From IMG/VR virus record IMGVR_UViG_3300007512_000042, positions 1 to 58,656 of that record: a stretch of 58,656 bases of DNA; one strand, written 5' to 3'. This DNA comes from a virus. The first letter of the stretch is position 1. Each line of letters starts with the position of its first letter. A program made the translations under genes and the position numbers. Of the stretch, positions 1 to 7,690 are shown one piece after another. Below the pieces are notes generated by a model. That model made no database searches, had not been told where the DNA came from, and worked only from the letters and a program-made list of their open reading frames with translations.

Positions 1-236
1 GAACACGCCTAACATTGGATTTTTATAATGCGACGAAGGATATAGCTATAGAAGTACAAGGAAGCCAGCACACAAAATACAATAAATTCTTTCATAAAGG
101 AAATAAAATAAATTATTTAAATCAATTAAAAAGAGACGACGACAAACTATCCTTTTGTGACCTGAATGGTATTAGATTACTTGAGGTTCACGAAGGCAAT
201 CTTGATTTTGCCTCTCTGTATAAAGAAATAGTGTAA
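1..236 (+). CDS. Partial Vsr/PD-(D/E)XK-type endonuclease (C-terminal fragment)
   Basis: The reading frame is open from base 3 and has no convincing start, so the gene begins upstream of the window; TTG at base 15 is only the first in-window candidate. The fragment carries the pattern LDFY..(I)EVQGSQH, then about 25 residues on RDDDK and FC..NGIRLLEV. That is the core of Vsr-like/homing-type restriction-fold nucleases, in which the acidic residue, the QH and the basic strand form the active site. Family assignment is by pattern only; the N-terminal DNA-recognition part is missing. Confidence 0.55.
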   Translation, partial: TRLTLDFYNATKDIAIEVQGSQHTKYNKFFHKGNKINYLNQLKRDDDKLSFCDLNGIRLLEVHEGNLDFASLYKEIV

Positions 237-242
237 ACATAT

Positions 243-509
243 ATGGATATGTACGAAGACTTACCTGACCGCCCCCTAGAGGAGTTTACTATTCCTAATA
301 GCTTTTTAGACAAACTATTTGAGTTTACGGGGGACGGCGATGACGGGGGTTTTATTTTAGCCTATGTCACACAAGATGGACGCCCCCTTATTCAGTGTAA
401 AATTGGCTCCCAGATTGTGGAAATGGGGCTACGAAAAGCATTGGAAAAATTCCTTGACGACATGGAACTGGGCGAAAAAGCGCTCTCCGAAGACCAACCT
501 CCTTCATAA
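243..509 (+). CDS. Small acidic hypothetical protein (88 aa)
   Basis: It starts six bases after the nuclease fragment and ends three bases before the cupin gene, so it is probably co-transcribed. The protein is acidic, with a GDGDDGG turn near residue 31 and a helical C-terminal half. No recognisable domain, signal peptide or membrane segment. Function unknown. Confidence 0.6.
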   Translation: MDMYEDLPDRPLEEFTIPNSFLDKLFEFTGDGDDGGFILAYVTQDGRPLIQCKIGSQIVEMGLRKALEKFLDDMELGEKALSEDQPPS

Positions 510-512
510 AAC

Positions 513-869
513 ATGAGTTCGACATCTGTGCCAATTATAGACAAAGAGTGGGGACACGAAAAGTGGCTTGTTAACAATAAAAAAGAAAATTATTGTGGCA
601 AAATTCTTCATATTAACGAAGGGCATCGTTCATCAATGCACTACCATGTAAAAAAGCACGAAACTTTTTATATTCTTTCTGGTACACTGCAAGTTGACAT
701 GATTAATACTGTCACAGGTGAAGTTATTACTTATATCGTACAAAAAGGGGAAACTTTTGAGGTAGAGCGCAACGACCCCCATCAACTAATTGCTGTGGAT
801 GGTCCCGTTGAGTTTATTGAAATTAGCACCTTTCACGAAGATAGTGACAGCCTAAGAGTCTGGAAATAG
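513..869 (+). CDS. Cupin, phosphomannose-isomerase-type
   Basis: A 118-residue single-domain cupin. Metal ligands of the classical cupin are visible: H43 and H45 in MHYH, E50 in HETFYILSG, and H90 in NDPHQL. The start WGHEKW resembles the C-terminal domain of type II mannose-6-phosphate isomerase/GDP-mannose pyrophosphorylase. The known family role is sugar-phosphate isomerisation or binding; here it could feed nucleotide-sugar synthesis for the glycan module at 16-37 kb (inference). The substrate cannot be told from sequence. Confidence 0.8.
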   Translation: MSSTSVPIIDKEWGHEKWLVNNKKENYCGKILHINEGHRSSMHYHVKKHETFYILSGTLQVDMINTVTGEVITYIVQKGETFEVERNDPHQLIAVDGPVEFIEISTFHEDSDSLRVWK

Positions 870-872
870 TTC

Positions 873-901
873 TTGACTTTGTTTGGTTGTAACGCTACAG
901 T
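873..901 (+). promoter_or_regulatory. Sigma-70-type promoter of the replication operon
   Basis: TTGACT (873-878), 17 bp spacer, TACAGT (896-901). The ATG at 911 is 9 bases after the -10 box, predicting a leader of about 3 nt. Confidence 0.65.
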
Positions 902-910
902 AGTATTGGT

Positions 911-2431
911 ATGATATTTTCACTAGAGCTTGAACAACATCTTCTTTCCGCGCTTATCAAACACCCTGAGAAGTACGGCAATATTGCTAGCTTTATTGAT
1001 GAGAATGATTTTTGTGCAGACGAGAACTCTATAAATAAAACTATTTTTTATGTGCTTAGGCAAGCGCTAGAAAACGCAGAGCAGATGGACGAAGTGCTTT
1101 TGTCCCAGCGTGTGGACGCCCTTAATATCAGCTTTCCAAATGATATTAAAATTTCTGATTATATTCGCTCTTTAGCCTTGCGCAAAGTTTCTCCAAACAA
1201 TGTAGAAAAAATAGCCCAAGAGCTTAAAAAATATACCGTTAGACGCGAAATCTTTGATGGCGCAAAAAGAGTGGCGGACTCTATGCGCAAAATGTCTCCT
1301 TGCACCTCATACAATGACATCATAGAAAGCGCAGACAACACCTTTAACGAGAAAATTAATTTTTTTGATGCTGGCCCTAGTAGCCCCGTTAATATCTCTG
1401 ACGAGATGGAGGAATGGATAGAGGTTAGAGGCAATAACCCCGTTACGGAGTTTGGCCTTATGAGCCCTTACAAGCGCGTCAATGATCTTTATGGCTCCCT
1501 ATTGCGTCCGGGCAATATAACGGTCGTGGTGGCTCGCTCAGGGGTCGGGAAGACGCGTTTTTGTATGGACTTTTGTACCAAAGTGTCTTCTCAGTACGGA
1601 GTTCCTGTTTTGCATTTTGATAATGGTGAAATGTCAAAAGAAGAGCTTATTGTGCGCCAATGTTCGGCTTTAAGTGGCGTGTCAGCTAACCTACTAGAGA
1701 CAGGCCAATGGAGACAAGCCGGAGAAGAAATTGTGAACAAGGTTCGCGCCGTTTGGAAAACGGTAAAAAATATTAAGTTTTATTATTATAATGTGGGAGG
1801 GATGAGCGTGGATAACATGACAGCAACCTTACGACGCTTTTACTATTCCAAAATAGGCAGAGGGAATCCCTTGATTTTTTCGTTTGATTACATTAAAACC
1901 ACCTTCGAGAACAATGGAGCGAAGTCAGAATGGCAAATCGTTGGGGAGATGGTAGACAAGTTTAAAAAAACTATTCAAAAAGAAATTCTTTCTGACGGTG
2001 GTCCCGTTATCCCTATGATTACTTCGGTACAAAGCAATCGATCTGGAATAGTCAACAATAGACAAGCACAGGATGTTGTTGATGACGAAAGTATCGTATC
2101 TCTTTCTGATCGCATTACTCAATTTTGTTCTCATATGTTTATTTTAAGACAAAAGACTTTAGACGAAACAGCCAATGAGCCGAATTTTGGTACTCATAAA
2201 TTGATTAATGTGAAGTCTCGTCACCTTGGCGCCGAATATATGAGAGCCATTAACCCAGTCAGAATGCCAGATGGTTCTTTGCGCAAAAATGCGATTAACC
2301 TACAAATGGATGGTTTTAACGTGGAAGAACGTGGCGACATGGTGGATTTAGTGAGAGCTCTAGATGTTAACGGCGAGCTTGACGCCGATGAAAACGTTGC
2401 TGATGATTTTATTCCGGAGCTTTTACGCTAA
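911..2431 (+). CDS. dnaB: Replicative DNA helicase, DnaB-like
   Basis: 506 residues, close to normal DnaB length. Residues 1-110 match the DnaB N-terminal helical domain (LEQHLLSALIKHP, later KYTVRREI). The RecA-like motor starts near residue 185: Walker A ARSGVGKTR at about 208-217, the catalytic-glutamate region LHFDNGEMS near 234-242, and Walker B FSFDYIK near 325. It should unwind the phage fork as a hexamer and work with the primase immediately downstream, whose ATG overlaps this stop (TAATG). First gene of an operon running to about 12.66 kb. Confidence 0.93.
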   Translation: MIFSLELEQHLLSALIKHPEKYGNIASFIDENDFCADENSINKTIFYVLRQALENAEQMDEVLLSQRVDALNISFPNDIKISDYIRSLALRKVSPNNVEKIAQELKKYTVRREIFDGAKRVADSMRKMSPCTSYNDIIESADNTFNEKINFFDAGPSSPVNISDEMEEWIEVRGNNPVTEFGLMSPYKRVNDLYGSLLRPGNITVVVARSGVGKTRFCMDFCTKVSSQYGVPVLHFDNGEMSKEELIVRQCSALSGVSANLLETGQWRQAGEEIVNKVRAVWKTVKNIKFYYYNVGGMSVDNMTATLRRFYYSKIGRGNPLIFSFDYIKTTFENNGAKSEWQIVGEMVDKFKKTIQKEILSDGGPVIPMITSVQSNRSGIVNNRQAQDVVDDESIVSLSDRITQFCSHMFILRQKTLDETANEPNFGTHKLINVKSRHLGAEYMRAINPVRMPDGSLRKNAINLQMDGFNVEERGDMVDLVRALDVNGELDADENVADDFIPELLR

Positions 2432-3525
2432 TGGAAACCGAAGACATTAAAGAAATCTTAATTGAACTAGGGTTTAAACTACGTGATCGCGGACCCTACT
2501 GGCAAACCAATGCGCTATGGCGCAATGGAGATAACTTTACTGCGGTCCAAATATATAAAGACTCTGGGGTTTGGCGCGACTATGTTGACGACACTTCTTT
2601 TTTGCCCTTTCAGGCACTTATAGAGAAAACCTTAGGAACTAAGGATAAAAAAATACTGTCTCGCTATATTCAGCCTTCTGGCGACGTCAAATCGCCCTCT
2701 GCCTTTGAAAAACAAGATCAAAAAGTTAAAATACAAATGGACGAAACCTATTCATTGGAGTATTTATCCAAATTATTGCCTCATTTTAAATTCTATAACG
2801 ATAAAGAAATCTCAAATTTAACATTAAAGCTCTACAAAGGTGGTTTGGCTACCGCTGGTAAGCTGAACGGCAGATTTGTTTTTCCTGTTTTTGATGAAAA
2901 CGATCCTTCTCAAATCATTGGCTTCACAGGGCGCCATTTGCGGTGGAACAGCGAATCAGAGTTTCCCAAGTGGAAGCATGTAGGGCGCAAATCTAATTGG
3001 CTTTATCCTATATGCATTACTGGGCCAGCGGATTTCTGCCCTTTTTTAGAATGCATTCAAGAACGCAGAGAAATTATCGTTGTCGAAAGCATTGGGGATA
3101 GTTTGGCATTAACAGAGAACGGCTTCCTGAACCATCTTGTAGTAGGAGGACTTGACCTAAGCTCAAAGCAGATTTCTTTTTTGCTATCCCAAGAATTGAA
3201 CCAAATCATTATTGCTACCAATAATGACGAGTCTAAAGCGGGGCTTCATGCAGCTATTAAAATTTTCGTTAAGCTTTTAAATTATTTTGACATCAATAAA
3301 CTCCGCATCAATCTTCCAGTAGGAAATGACTTTGGAGATATGCAGCAAGAAGGTGTAAATTTTACAGAGGCATGGTATAAAAAACCCTTAAACAAAGAGA
3401 AGCAAATATCTAAAATATACTCTATCCTTAAAAGCAAAGAGGGAATGAATATCGTAAAAAATAAAACAGAAAGAAAGAAAAAAATAAATTTTCTTAAAAA
3501 TCTACTAGAACAACCCAATGTCTAA
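2431..3525 (+). CDS. DNA primase with TOPRIM domain, DnaG-like
   Basis: 364 residues. The N-terminal part (FTAVQIYKDSGVWRDYV, residues 37-52) resembles the phage primase/toprim architecture. The TOPRIM core runs from about 213 to 300: VVESIGDSLALTENG with E219, then IIIATNNDESKAG with N264-N265-D266. The usual DxD is therefore NND; the second acidic residue is kept and the first is Asn. There is no obvious DnaG zinc finger. Its position between helicase and polymerase genes supports the primase role. Confidence 0.82.
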   Translation: METEDIKEILIELGFKLRDRGPYWQTNALWRNGDNFTAVQIYKDSGVWRDYVDDTSFLPFQALIEKTLGTKDKKILSRYIQPSGDVKSPSAFEKQDQKVKIQMDETYSLEYLSKLLPHFKFYNDKEISNLTLKLYKGGLATAGKLNGRFVFPVFDENDPSQIIGFTGRHLRWNSESEFPKWKHVGRKSNWLYPICITGPADFCPFLECIQERREIIVVESIGDSLALTENGFLNHLVVGGLDLSSKQISFLLSQELNQIIIATNNDESKAGLHAAIKIFVKLLNYFDINKLRINLPVGNDFGDMQQEGVNFTEAWYKKPLNKEKQISKIYSILKSKEGMNIVKNKTERKKKINFLKNLLEQPNV

Positions 3526-4567
3526 AAGAAAACCTGTTTACCTATCAGCTAGCCGCCTCAAAACGGTTAAGATGTGTTCTTGGCTTTATTGGTGCAAATA
3601 CCACCAGCGTTTACCAGACAAGTCTAACGATGGTGCTTCCAGAGGCACTGTTTGCCACCTAATTTTTGAATGTCTCGGAAAGCCCTCGAGAAGGCACTAC
3701 TATGACTCTATTCTAAAAAGCAATGATCCGTTTGTTATCCCTTCTATTAAAAGGCTCATACTGTCCACTGCTCAGGCACTTAATGTAGACGACGAAGAGA
3801 ACATGAGTCTTATTAAAGATATGATTGCAGCAGGGGTGCGCTACGATTTTTTAGGTAAGAAAAACGGTAAACCAGCCCAGTCCTTTTCAGAGTATGAGTT
3901 TGACATGCATGTCAACGAAGGAGCAAAAGATTATTATATTAAAGGCTTTATAGATAAGTTGTTTATATACGATAAAAAAAGCTCTGCTTTGATCAGAGAC
4001 TTTAAAACAAGCAAACAGGTCTTCAAAGGGGAAGATAAGAAAAAAAACCTGCAAGACTATATTTACAGCCTCGCTGTTAAATACCTTTTTCCAGATATTA
4101 AAAACCGTAATAGCGAGTTTGTTTTTTTAAAATTTGATTTGGAAAAAGGCGATAAACCTGAAGGCATTATGAAGATGCGTAAAATTTCTAACAAAAAGTT
4201 GGATGAGTTTGAAATCGAATTAACACAAGCCCAAACATATTTAACAAAATTTAATTATAATTGCGCTATCGGCTCTTATGCCGCAGATAAACCAAACCCC
4301 AAAGACGGCAGCTTTGGTGGCCCTATTGCTTGTGGGAGAGCAAAATACAGAGGTCAACCCAAGAAAGACGGTAGCCCCATGTGGCACTGTACTTACAAAT
4401 TTCCCTTTGATTACTATGGCCTTTTTGATGAGAACGATAATCTGGTAAGTACAGAATTTCCAGATAACTACAGCGTACTCCTCAAAAATAAGAAAAAAAA
4501 CTTTTCTATTAAAAAACTACATTACGCAGGGTGCCCTCGGTGGAATTATCTTGACATGCCCATGTAA
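3518..4567 (+). CDS. PD-(D/E)XK exonuclease, Cas4/RecB-like
   Basis: 349 residues overlapping the primase gene by 8 bp. RecB-family motifs are in order: RGTVCHLIFE with H47, GFIDKL with D146, RDFKTSK with D161 and K163, and QDYIYSLAV with Q179. Cysteines at 20 and 26 plus a C-terminal AGCPRW could form a Cas4-like metal site (inference). Family role: ssDNA/dsDNA exonuclease in recombination or end processing. The last codons contain the -35 element of the next promoter. Confidence 0.85.
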   Translation: MSKRKPVYLSASRLKTVKMCSWLYWCKYHQRLPDKSNDGASRGTVCHLIFECLGKPSRRHYYDSILKSNDPFVIPSIKRLILSTAQALNVDDEENMSLIKDMIAAGVRYDFLGKKNGKPAQSFSEYEFDMHVNEGAKDYYIKGFIDKLFIYDKKSSALIRDFKTSKQVFKGEDKKKNLQDYIYSLAVKYLFPDIKNRNSEFVFLKFDLEKGDKPEGIMKMRKISNKKLDEFEIELTQAQTYLTKFNYNCAIGSYAADKPNPKDGSFGGPIACGRAKYRGQPKKDGSPMWHCTYKFPFDYYGLFDENDNLVSTEFPDNYSVLLKNKKKNFSIKKLHYAGCPRWNYLDMPM

Positions 4568-4578
4568 TAGGCTATACT
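4551..4578 (+). promoter_or_regulatory. Promoter of the PHP/polymerase section
   Basis: TTGACA (4551-4556), 16 bp spacer, TATACT (4573-4578). The -35 lies inside the end of the upstream nuclease gene. ATG 4587 follows the -10 by 8 bases, predicting a leader of about 2 nt. Confidence 0.75.
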
Positions 4579-4586
4579 CAGATAGT

Positions 4587-5330
4587 ATGGTACCTTTATT
4601 TAAAACGCATTACAGCATAGGTAAGTCTATACTAACCGTCAATGACCCCTCTCGCCTCAAAGAGGGAAGCTCGGACAGCGTAATACAAATTGCCCTTGAT
4701 AACAACCTTGACAAACTAGTGCTTGTGGAAGATAATTTTCACGGTTTTCTCGAATCGAAGAAAAGGTGCGAAGAGCATAATATACAACTTGTGTTTGGGT
4801 TGCGTTTAAATGTTTGTAACTCCCATAGCGATGACAACAAAAAAAACCATAAAGTCATCGTGTTTGCCAAGAATGACCACGGATGCAAAAAGCTTTATAA
4901 GATACATTCATCAGCTTTTTGTGACTACAGCCAACGGCTAACATTCAAAGACTTAAAAGAGCACTGGACAAACAATTTATTGATGGCGATTCCTTTCTAT
5001 GATTCGTTTTTATATCACAATAATTTTTCTTTCAGTGAATTTATTCCTGATTTTAGTTTTTGCAAACCGCTGTTTTTCCTAGAGAACAATAAGCTTCCCT
5101 TTGACCATTTACTGCGCGCAGTTGTAGAAGAATATGCTAAAGCGCACACATATGAAACAGAAGAAGCGAAAACTATTTATTATAAAAATAGAAAAGATTT
5201 TGCAGCTTACCAGACTTTCAAAATTATCTGCAATCGTAGCTTTAGCGGTCGCAAGTCAGACTTAACTCGACCGAATTTGGACCATTGCGGCAGCCAAGAG
5301 TTTTGTATGGAGAGCTTTTTAGAAAAATGA
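4587..5330 (+). CDS. DNA polymerase III alpha, separate PHP-domain fragment
   Basis: 247 residues from ATG 4587. I prefer this start because the protein then begins as PHP domains do (FKTHYSIGKSILT) and sits just after a promoter; an upstream in-frame ATG at 4551 is the alternative. The rest follows the DnaE N-terminus: ALDNNLDKLVLVED, a GLRLNV strand, and a C-terminal RPNLDHCGSQEF segment that in DnaE leads into the polymerase domain. The usual first metal-binding His is replaced (FKTHYS), so the PHP is probably inactive. The polymerase part is a separate gene at 7690. No intein blocks are visible at the end. Confidence 0.8.
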   Translation: MVPLFKTHYSIGKSILTVNDPSRLKEGSSDSVIQIALDNNLDKLVLVEDNFHGFLESKKRCEEHNIQLVFGLRLNVCNSHSDDNKKNHKVIVFAKNDHGCKKLYKIHSSAFCDYSQRLTFKDLKEHWTNNLLMAIPFYDSFLYHNNFSFSEFIPDFSFCKPLFFLENNKLPFDHLLRAVVEEYAKAHTYETEEAKTIYYKNRKDFAAYQTFKIICNRSFSGRKSDLTRPNLDHCGSQEFCMESFLEK

Positions 5331-5794
5331 AAAAATTTATAATCAGTGACAACGCTCTTGAACGAGTAAAAGACCGAGCAGCAAAGCTTCCTTTGCTAAA
5401 TAATTCTATCCGTCAAGGTATGGGCAGCTTGGTGGCATACATAGGCGAAGAGGTTGCTAAAAATGTTCTCAACGGGGAAATTAAAGATACCTATGATTAT
5501 GATATTGTTTACCAAGGTACGAAGGTCGATGTCAAAACCAAAGAGCGTACGGTTGCGCCTAAAGCTTACTACGAATGTTCGGTCGCAGACTTCAACACAA
5601 GACAAGACTGTGATGAATATGCTTTTGTAAGCGTTCTCCACACTCTTAAAGAAGCGTGGTATCTCGGAAAGATTAGTAAGCGTGACTTTTACAATCAAGC
5701 AGTTTTCCACCGTAAAGGAGAGGTTGATCCTGCTAACAATTTTACCTTTAAAGCAGACTGTTATAACATTCCTATAAATTTATTAAATTCATAA
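5327..5794 (+). CDS. PD-(D/E)XK nuclease-like protein
   Basis: 155 residues starting at the ATGA overlap with the PHP gene; an upstream in-frame extension to 5285 is less likely. The core has GEE, then YDYDIVYQGTKVDVKTKER, a D..(V)DVKTK arrangement typical of PD-(D/E)XK nucleases, followed by YYECSV and DEYAFV strands and WYLGKI. The role could be repair or Holliday-junction/flap processing; the specific substrate is unknown. It sits inside the gap that separates the two halves of polymerase III alpha. Confidence 0.65.
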   Translation: MKKFIISDNALERVKDRAAKLPLLNNSIRQGMGSLVAYIGEEVAKNVLNGEIKDTYDYDIVYQGTKVDVKTKERTVAPKAYYECSVADFNTRQDCDEYAFVSVLHTLKEAWYLGKISKRDFYNQAVFHRKGEVDPANNFTFKADCYNIPINLLNS

Positions 5795-5862
5795 TGAAAA
5801 AGAAACAATACGATATTCTTCCGTCTCCCTGCGAAGAGGATTATATGGTATGGGTATGGTAA
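5794..5862 (+). CDS. Possible 22-residue peptide
   Basis: ATG 5794 overlaps the previous stop (TAATG), and the frame runs 22 codons to TAA, ending two bases before the next ATG. It begins MKKKQYDILPSPCEEDY and ends in a hydrophobic VWVW. It may be a real mini-gene or only a coupling bridge. Confidence 0.35.
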   Translation: MKKKQYDILPSPCEEDYMVWVW

Positions 5863-5863
5863 G

Positions 5864-6034
5864 ATGGACGACACCCCTCAACAACGATATAACAAGACCC
5901 CCAAAGGGAAAAAAGCTCGGCTTCGAGCTCAAAAAAAGTACGATATAAAAGACAAAGAAAAACGCCGTGCACAAAAAAGAGAATACATGCGCCGCAAAAG
6001 AGCAGAGAACCCTAGTTACTGTAAATGGAAATAG
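5864..6034 (+). CDS. Small, very basic protein (56 aa)
   Basis: Rich in Lys/Arg with helical spacing (RYNKTPKGKKARLR, then KEKRRAQKREYMRRKR), ending NPSYCKWK. Composition suggests nucleic-acid binding. The stop lies two bases before the tRNA gene. No named family recognised. Confidence 0.6.
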   Translation: MDDTPQQRYNKTPKGKKARLRAQKKYDIKDKEKRRAQKREYMRRKRAENPSYCKWK

Positions 6035-6036
6035 TC

Positions 6037-6113
6037 GCCACCTTAGCTCAGTCCGGCAGAGCATCCGATTTGTAATCGGAAGCGCCTTGGTTCGAATCCA
6101 AGAGGTGGCTCCA
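6037..6113 (+). tRNA. tRNA-Thr (anticodon UGU)
   Basis: A full cloverleaf can be folded by eye. Acceptor GCCACCT (6037-6043) pairs with AGGTGGC (6103-6109). The anticodon stem is TCCGA (6064-6068)/TCGGA (6076-6080), with loop TTTGTAA and anticodon TGT at 6071-6073. The T-arm is CTTGG-TTCGAAT-CCAAG (6086-6102). The discriminator is T and CCA is encoded (6111-6113). It reads ACA codons. An HNH endonuclease gene starts six bases downstream. Confidence 0.95.
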
Positions 6114-6118
6114 TCTAT

Positions 6119-6634
6119 ATGAAAGACCATACACCCACATTAAAGAAAAAATGCAAAAATTGCGGCACAGCAATAACAGTGCGGCGTTCTGACCACAACA
6201 GAGGACAGGCTCTTTTCTGTAGCCGTGCTTGTAGCGGCTACCACAATAATACGAAAAGAAAGAGCTTAGACCTAACTTGCACCATATGCGGGGGCTCATT
6301 TAAATCTAAATGCTCCCACGCTAAATACTGTAGCACCTCTTGCCGCAGACACATGTATATCTCCCGCGCAAAAAAGGATAGAGATAGAGGGAAGTATCGC
6401 TACCACCTTAGCAAAAAAATAAGAGACAAGTACGGCACACTCTCTTGTTTTATTTGTGGCTGGCAAGAAGCCACGTGCGATGTGCACCATATTGTGCCTC
6501 GCTCAAAAGGAGGGACAGACGAAGATAGTAACATGACCGTCGTATGCCCCAACCACCACCGCATGATTCACCAAGGCAAAGTAAATGTGAATAATATTAA
6601 AACCCTAGCCCATCAATTTAAATTAAAAAAATGA
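6119..6634 (+). CDS. HNH endonuclease with zinc-binding N-terminus
   Basis: 171 residues. Residues 1-85 hold paired Cys motifs (CKNCG, CSRAC, CTICGG, CSTSCRR) typical of zinc fingers on phage HNH proteins. The HNH core is at about 117-160: CFICGW, CDVHHIVPRSKGG, VVCPNHHRMIH, giving the His-Asn-His metal site with two CxxC zinc pairs. It is likely a free-standing homing-type endonuclease. It lies just 3' of the tRNA, between the two DnaE fragments, so it may be linked to that gene split. Confidence 0.88.
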   Translation: MKDHTPTLKKKCKNCGTAITVRRSDHNRGQALFCSRACSGYHNNTKRKSLDLTCTICGGSFKSKCSHAKYCSTSCRRHMYISRAKKDRDRGKYRYHLSKKIRDKYGTLSCFICGWQEATCDVHHIVPRSKGGTDEDSNMTVVCPNHHRMIHQGKVNVNNIKTLAHQFKLKK

Positions 6635-7056
6635 AAGACAAACTTTTTTTATCACCAAAGATACAAGTTAAAACTGTGGATGGTTGCCGTGGGGTTTTCT
6701 GCGTAGAAGATATTAAGAAAGGGGAGGGCGTGGAAGAAAGCGGGCTTCTCCTTCTGGAAAATAACAAATGGGAGGACTGTGACAAAGAGCTTTTAAAGTG
6801 CGCTTTCCCATGGCCAGAGTTGCGCTCAGATTGGAAGGATTTTTGCGATGAACATGGAGGCATCTTGCCTTTTCATGCTACCCGTCCAGTTTTAGTGCTT
6901 GGGTACGGTATGTTTTATCGGCGCTCCCCCTCACCTAACATTAACCATAAGATAGAAAAAAAATTATTTACTTGCAATTTTGTAGCAACATGTGATATAA
7001 AAGAAGGGGAAGAATTGTTTTTACCTAAACCCAAAACCGAAGAAAACCATGAATGA
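6631..7056 (+). CDS. SET-domain protein (lysine methyltransferase-like)
   Basis: 141 residues, ATG overlapping the previous stop. The start GCRGVFCVEDIKKGEGVEE (about 18-36) matches the SET motif GxGVFA...I..GE. LGYGMFYRRSPSPNINHK (about 89-106) matches the YxxxxNHSxxPN segment, but NHS is replaced by RRS. CNFVATCDIKEGEELFLP matches the last F.A.RDI..GEEL motif. The fold is well supported; methyltransferase activity is uncertain because the NHS motif is degenerate. Target unknown. Confidence 0.72.
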   Translation: MKDKLFLSPKIQVKTVDGCRGVFCVEDIKKGEGVEESGLLLLENNKWEDCDKELLKCAFPWPELRSDWKDFCDEHGGILPFHATRPVLVLGYGMFYRRSPSPNINHKIEKKLFTCNFVATCDIKEGEELFLPKPKTEENHE

Positions 7057-7690
7057 TAATCTGTTACGATTTAAAAAAAACCAAAAGTATTTGTGTTTTG
7101 ATTTTGAGACGTGCCATCTAAATCTTTTGAACTCAGACAATAAGCCATGGCAATTAGGGTATGGCATTTTCCAAGGGAAGAAGCTCATAAAAAGTTTTGA
7201 TCGATTAATTAAGTGGCCTGTTTTAAACATTAGCCCCGAAGCAGCCAAGATTTGCCGTTTTAATCGTCGCCATTATGAAAAAAATGCTACAGATGCAGCA
7301 GCCATCCTTCAGGAATTTGAAAAATATCTTTACGACCCTTCTTATTTGGTTCTTGGCCATAATTTATTAGGGTTTGATGTTTATATCCACAATATTTATC
7401 GTAAATTACTCAAACTCAAGTCAGACTTCTCCTACGTAGACAGAATTATCGATACAAACTGCATCGCGAAAGCCGCCAAAGAAAAAATTAAAAAAAGCAA
7501 AAGCGAACCATTGATTAATTGGCAATATAAGCTGAATGAGTTTCGCAAAAGAGGGCTAAAAACTAACCAAAAACAATTACTTAAAGACTATGATATTAAA
7601 TTTGACGAAAGTAAGCTCCATGACGCTCGTTACGATATCGGAATGACATTTAAAATTTTTAACAAACTCATATGGGAGGTCGAAATATAA
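7049..7690 (+). CDS. DnaQ-like 3'-5' proofreading exonuclease
   Basis: 213 residues with the three Exo motifs of the DEDDh group: FDFET (D18, E20), GHNLLGFDVYI, and a late HDARYDIG. Located directly before the polymerase gene (stop and start overlap as TAATG), so it probably supplies proofreading as the epsilon subunit. That fits with the degenerate PHP domain at 4587. Confidence 0.85.
   Translation: MNDNLLRFKKNQKYLCFDFETCHLNLLNSDNKPWQLGYGIFQGKKLIKSFDRLIKWPVLNISPEAAKICRFNRRHYEKNATDAAAILQEFEKYLYDPSYLVLGHNLLGFDVYIHNIYRKLLKLKSDFSYVDRIIDTNCIAKAAKEKIKKSKSEPLINWQYKLNEFRKRGLKTNQKQLLKDYDIKFDESKLHDARYDIGMTFKIFNKLIWEVEI

Noticed and set aside
5789-6130. 113-residue minus-strand frame across the tRNA
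   Set aside because: It runs antisense through two plausible plus-strand mini-genes and the tRNA-Thr, and has no promoter or recognisable domain. It is a shadow.
4587-7690. Split intein joining the two polymerase halves
   Set aside because: Neither the end of the PHP gene nor the start of the polymerase gene has intein blocks (no Cys-initiated N-intein or HN-Cys C-intein end).
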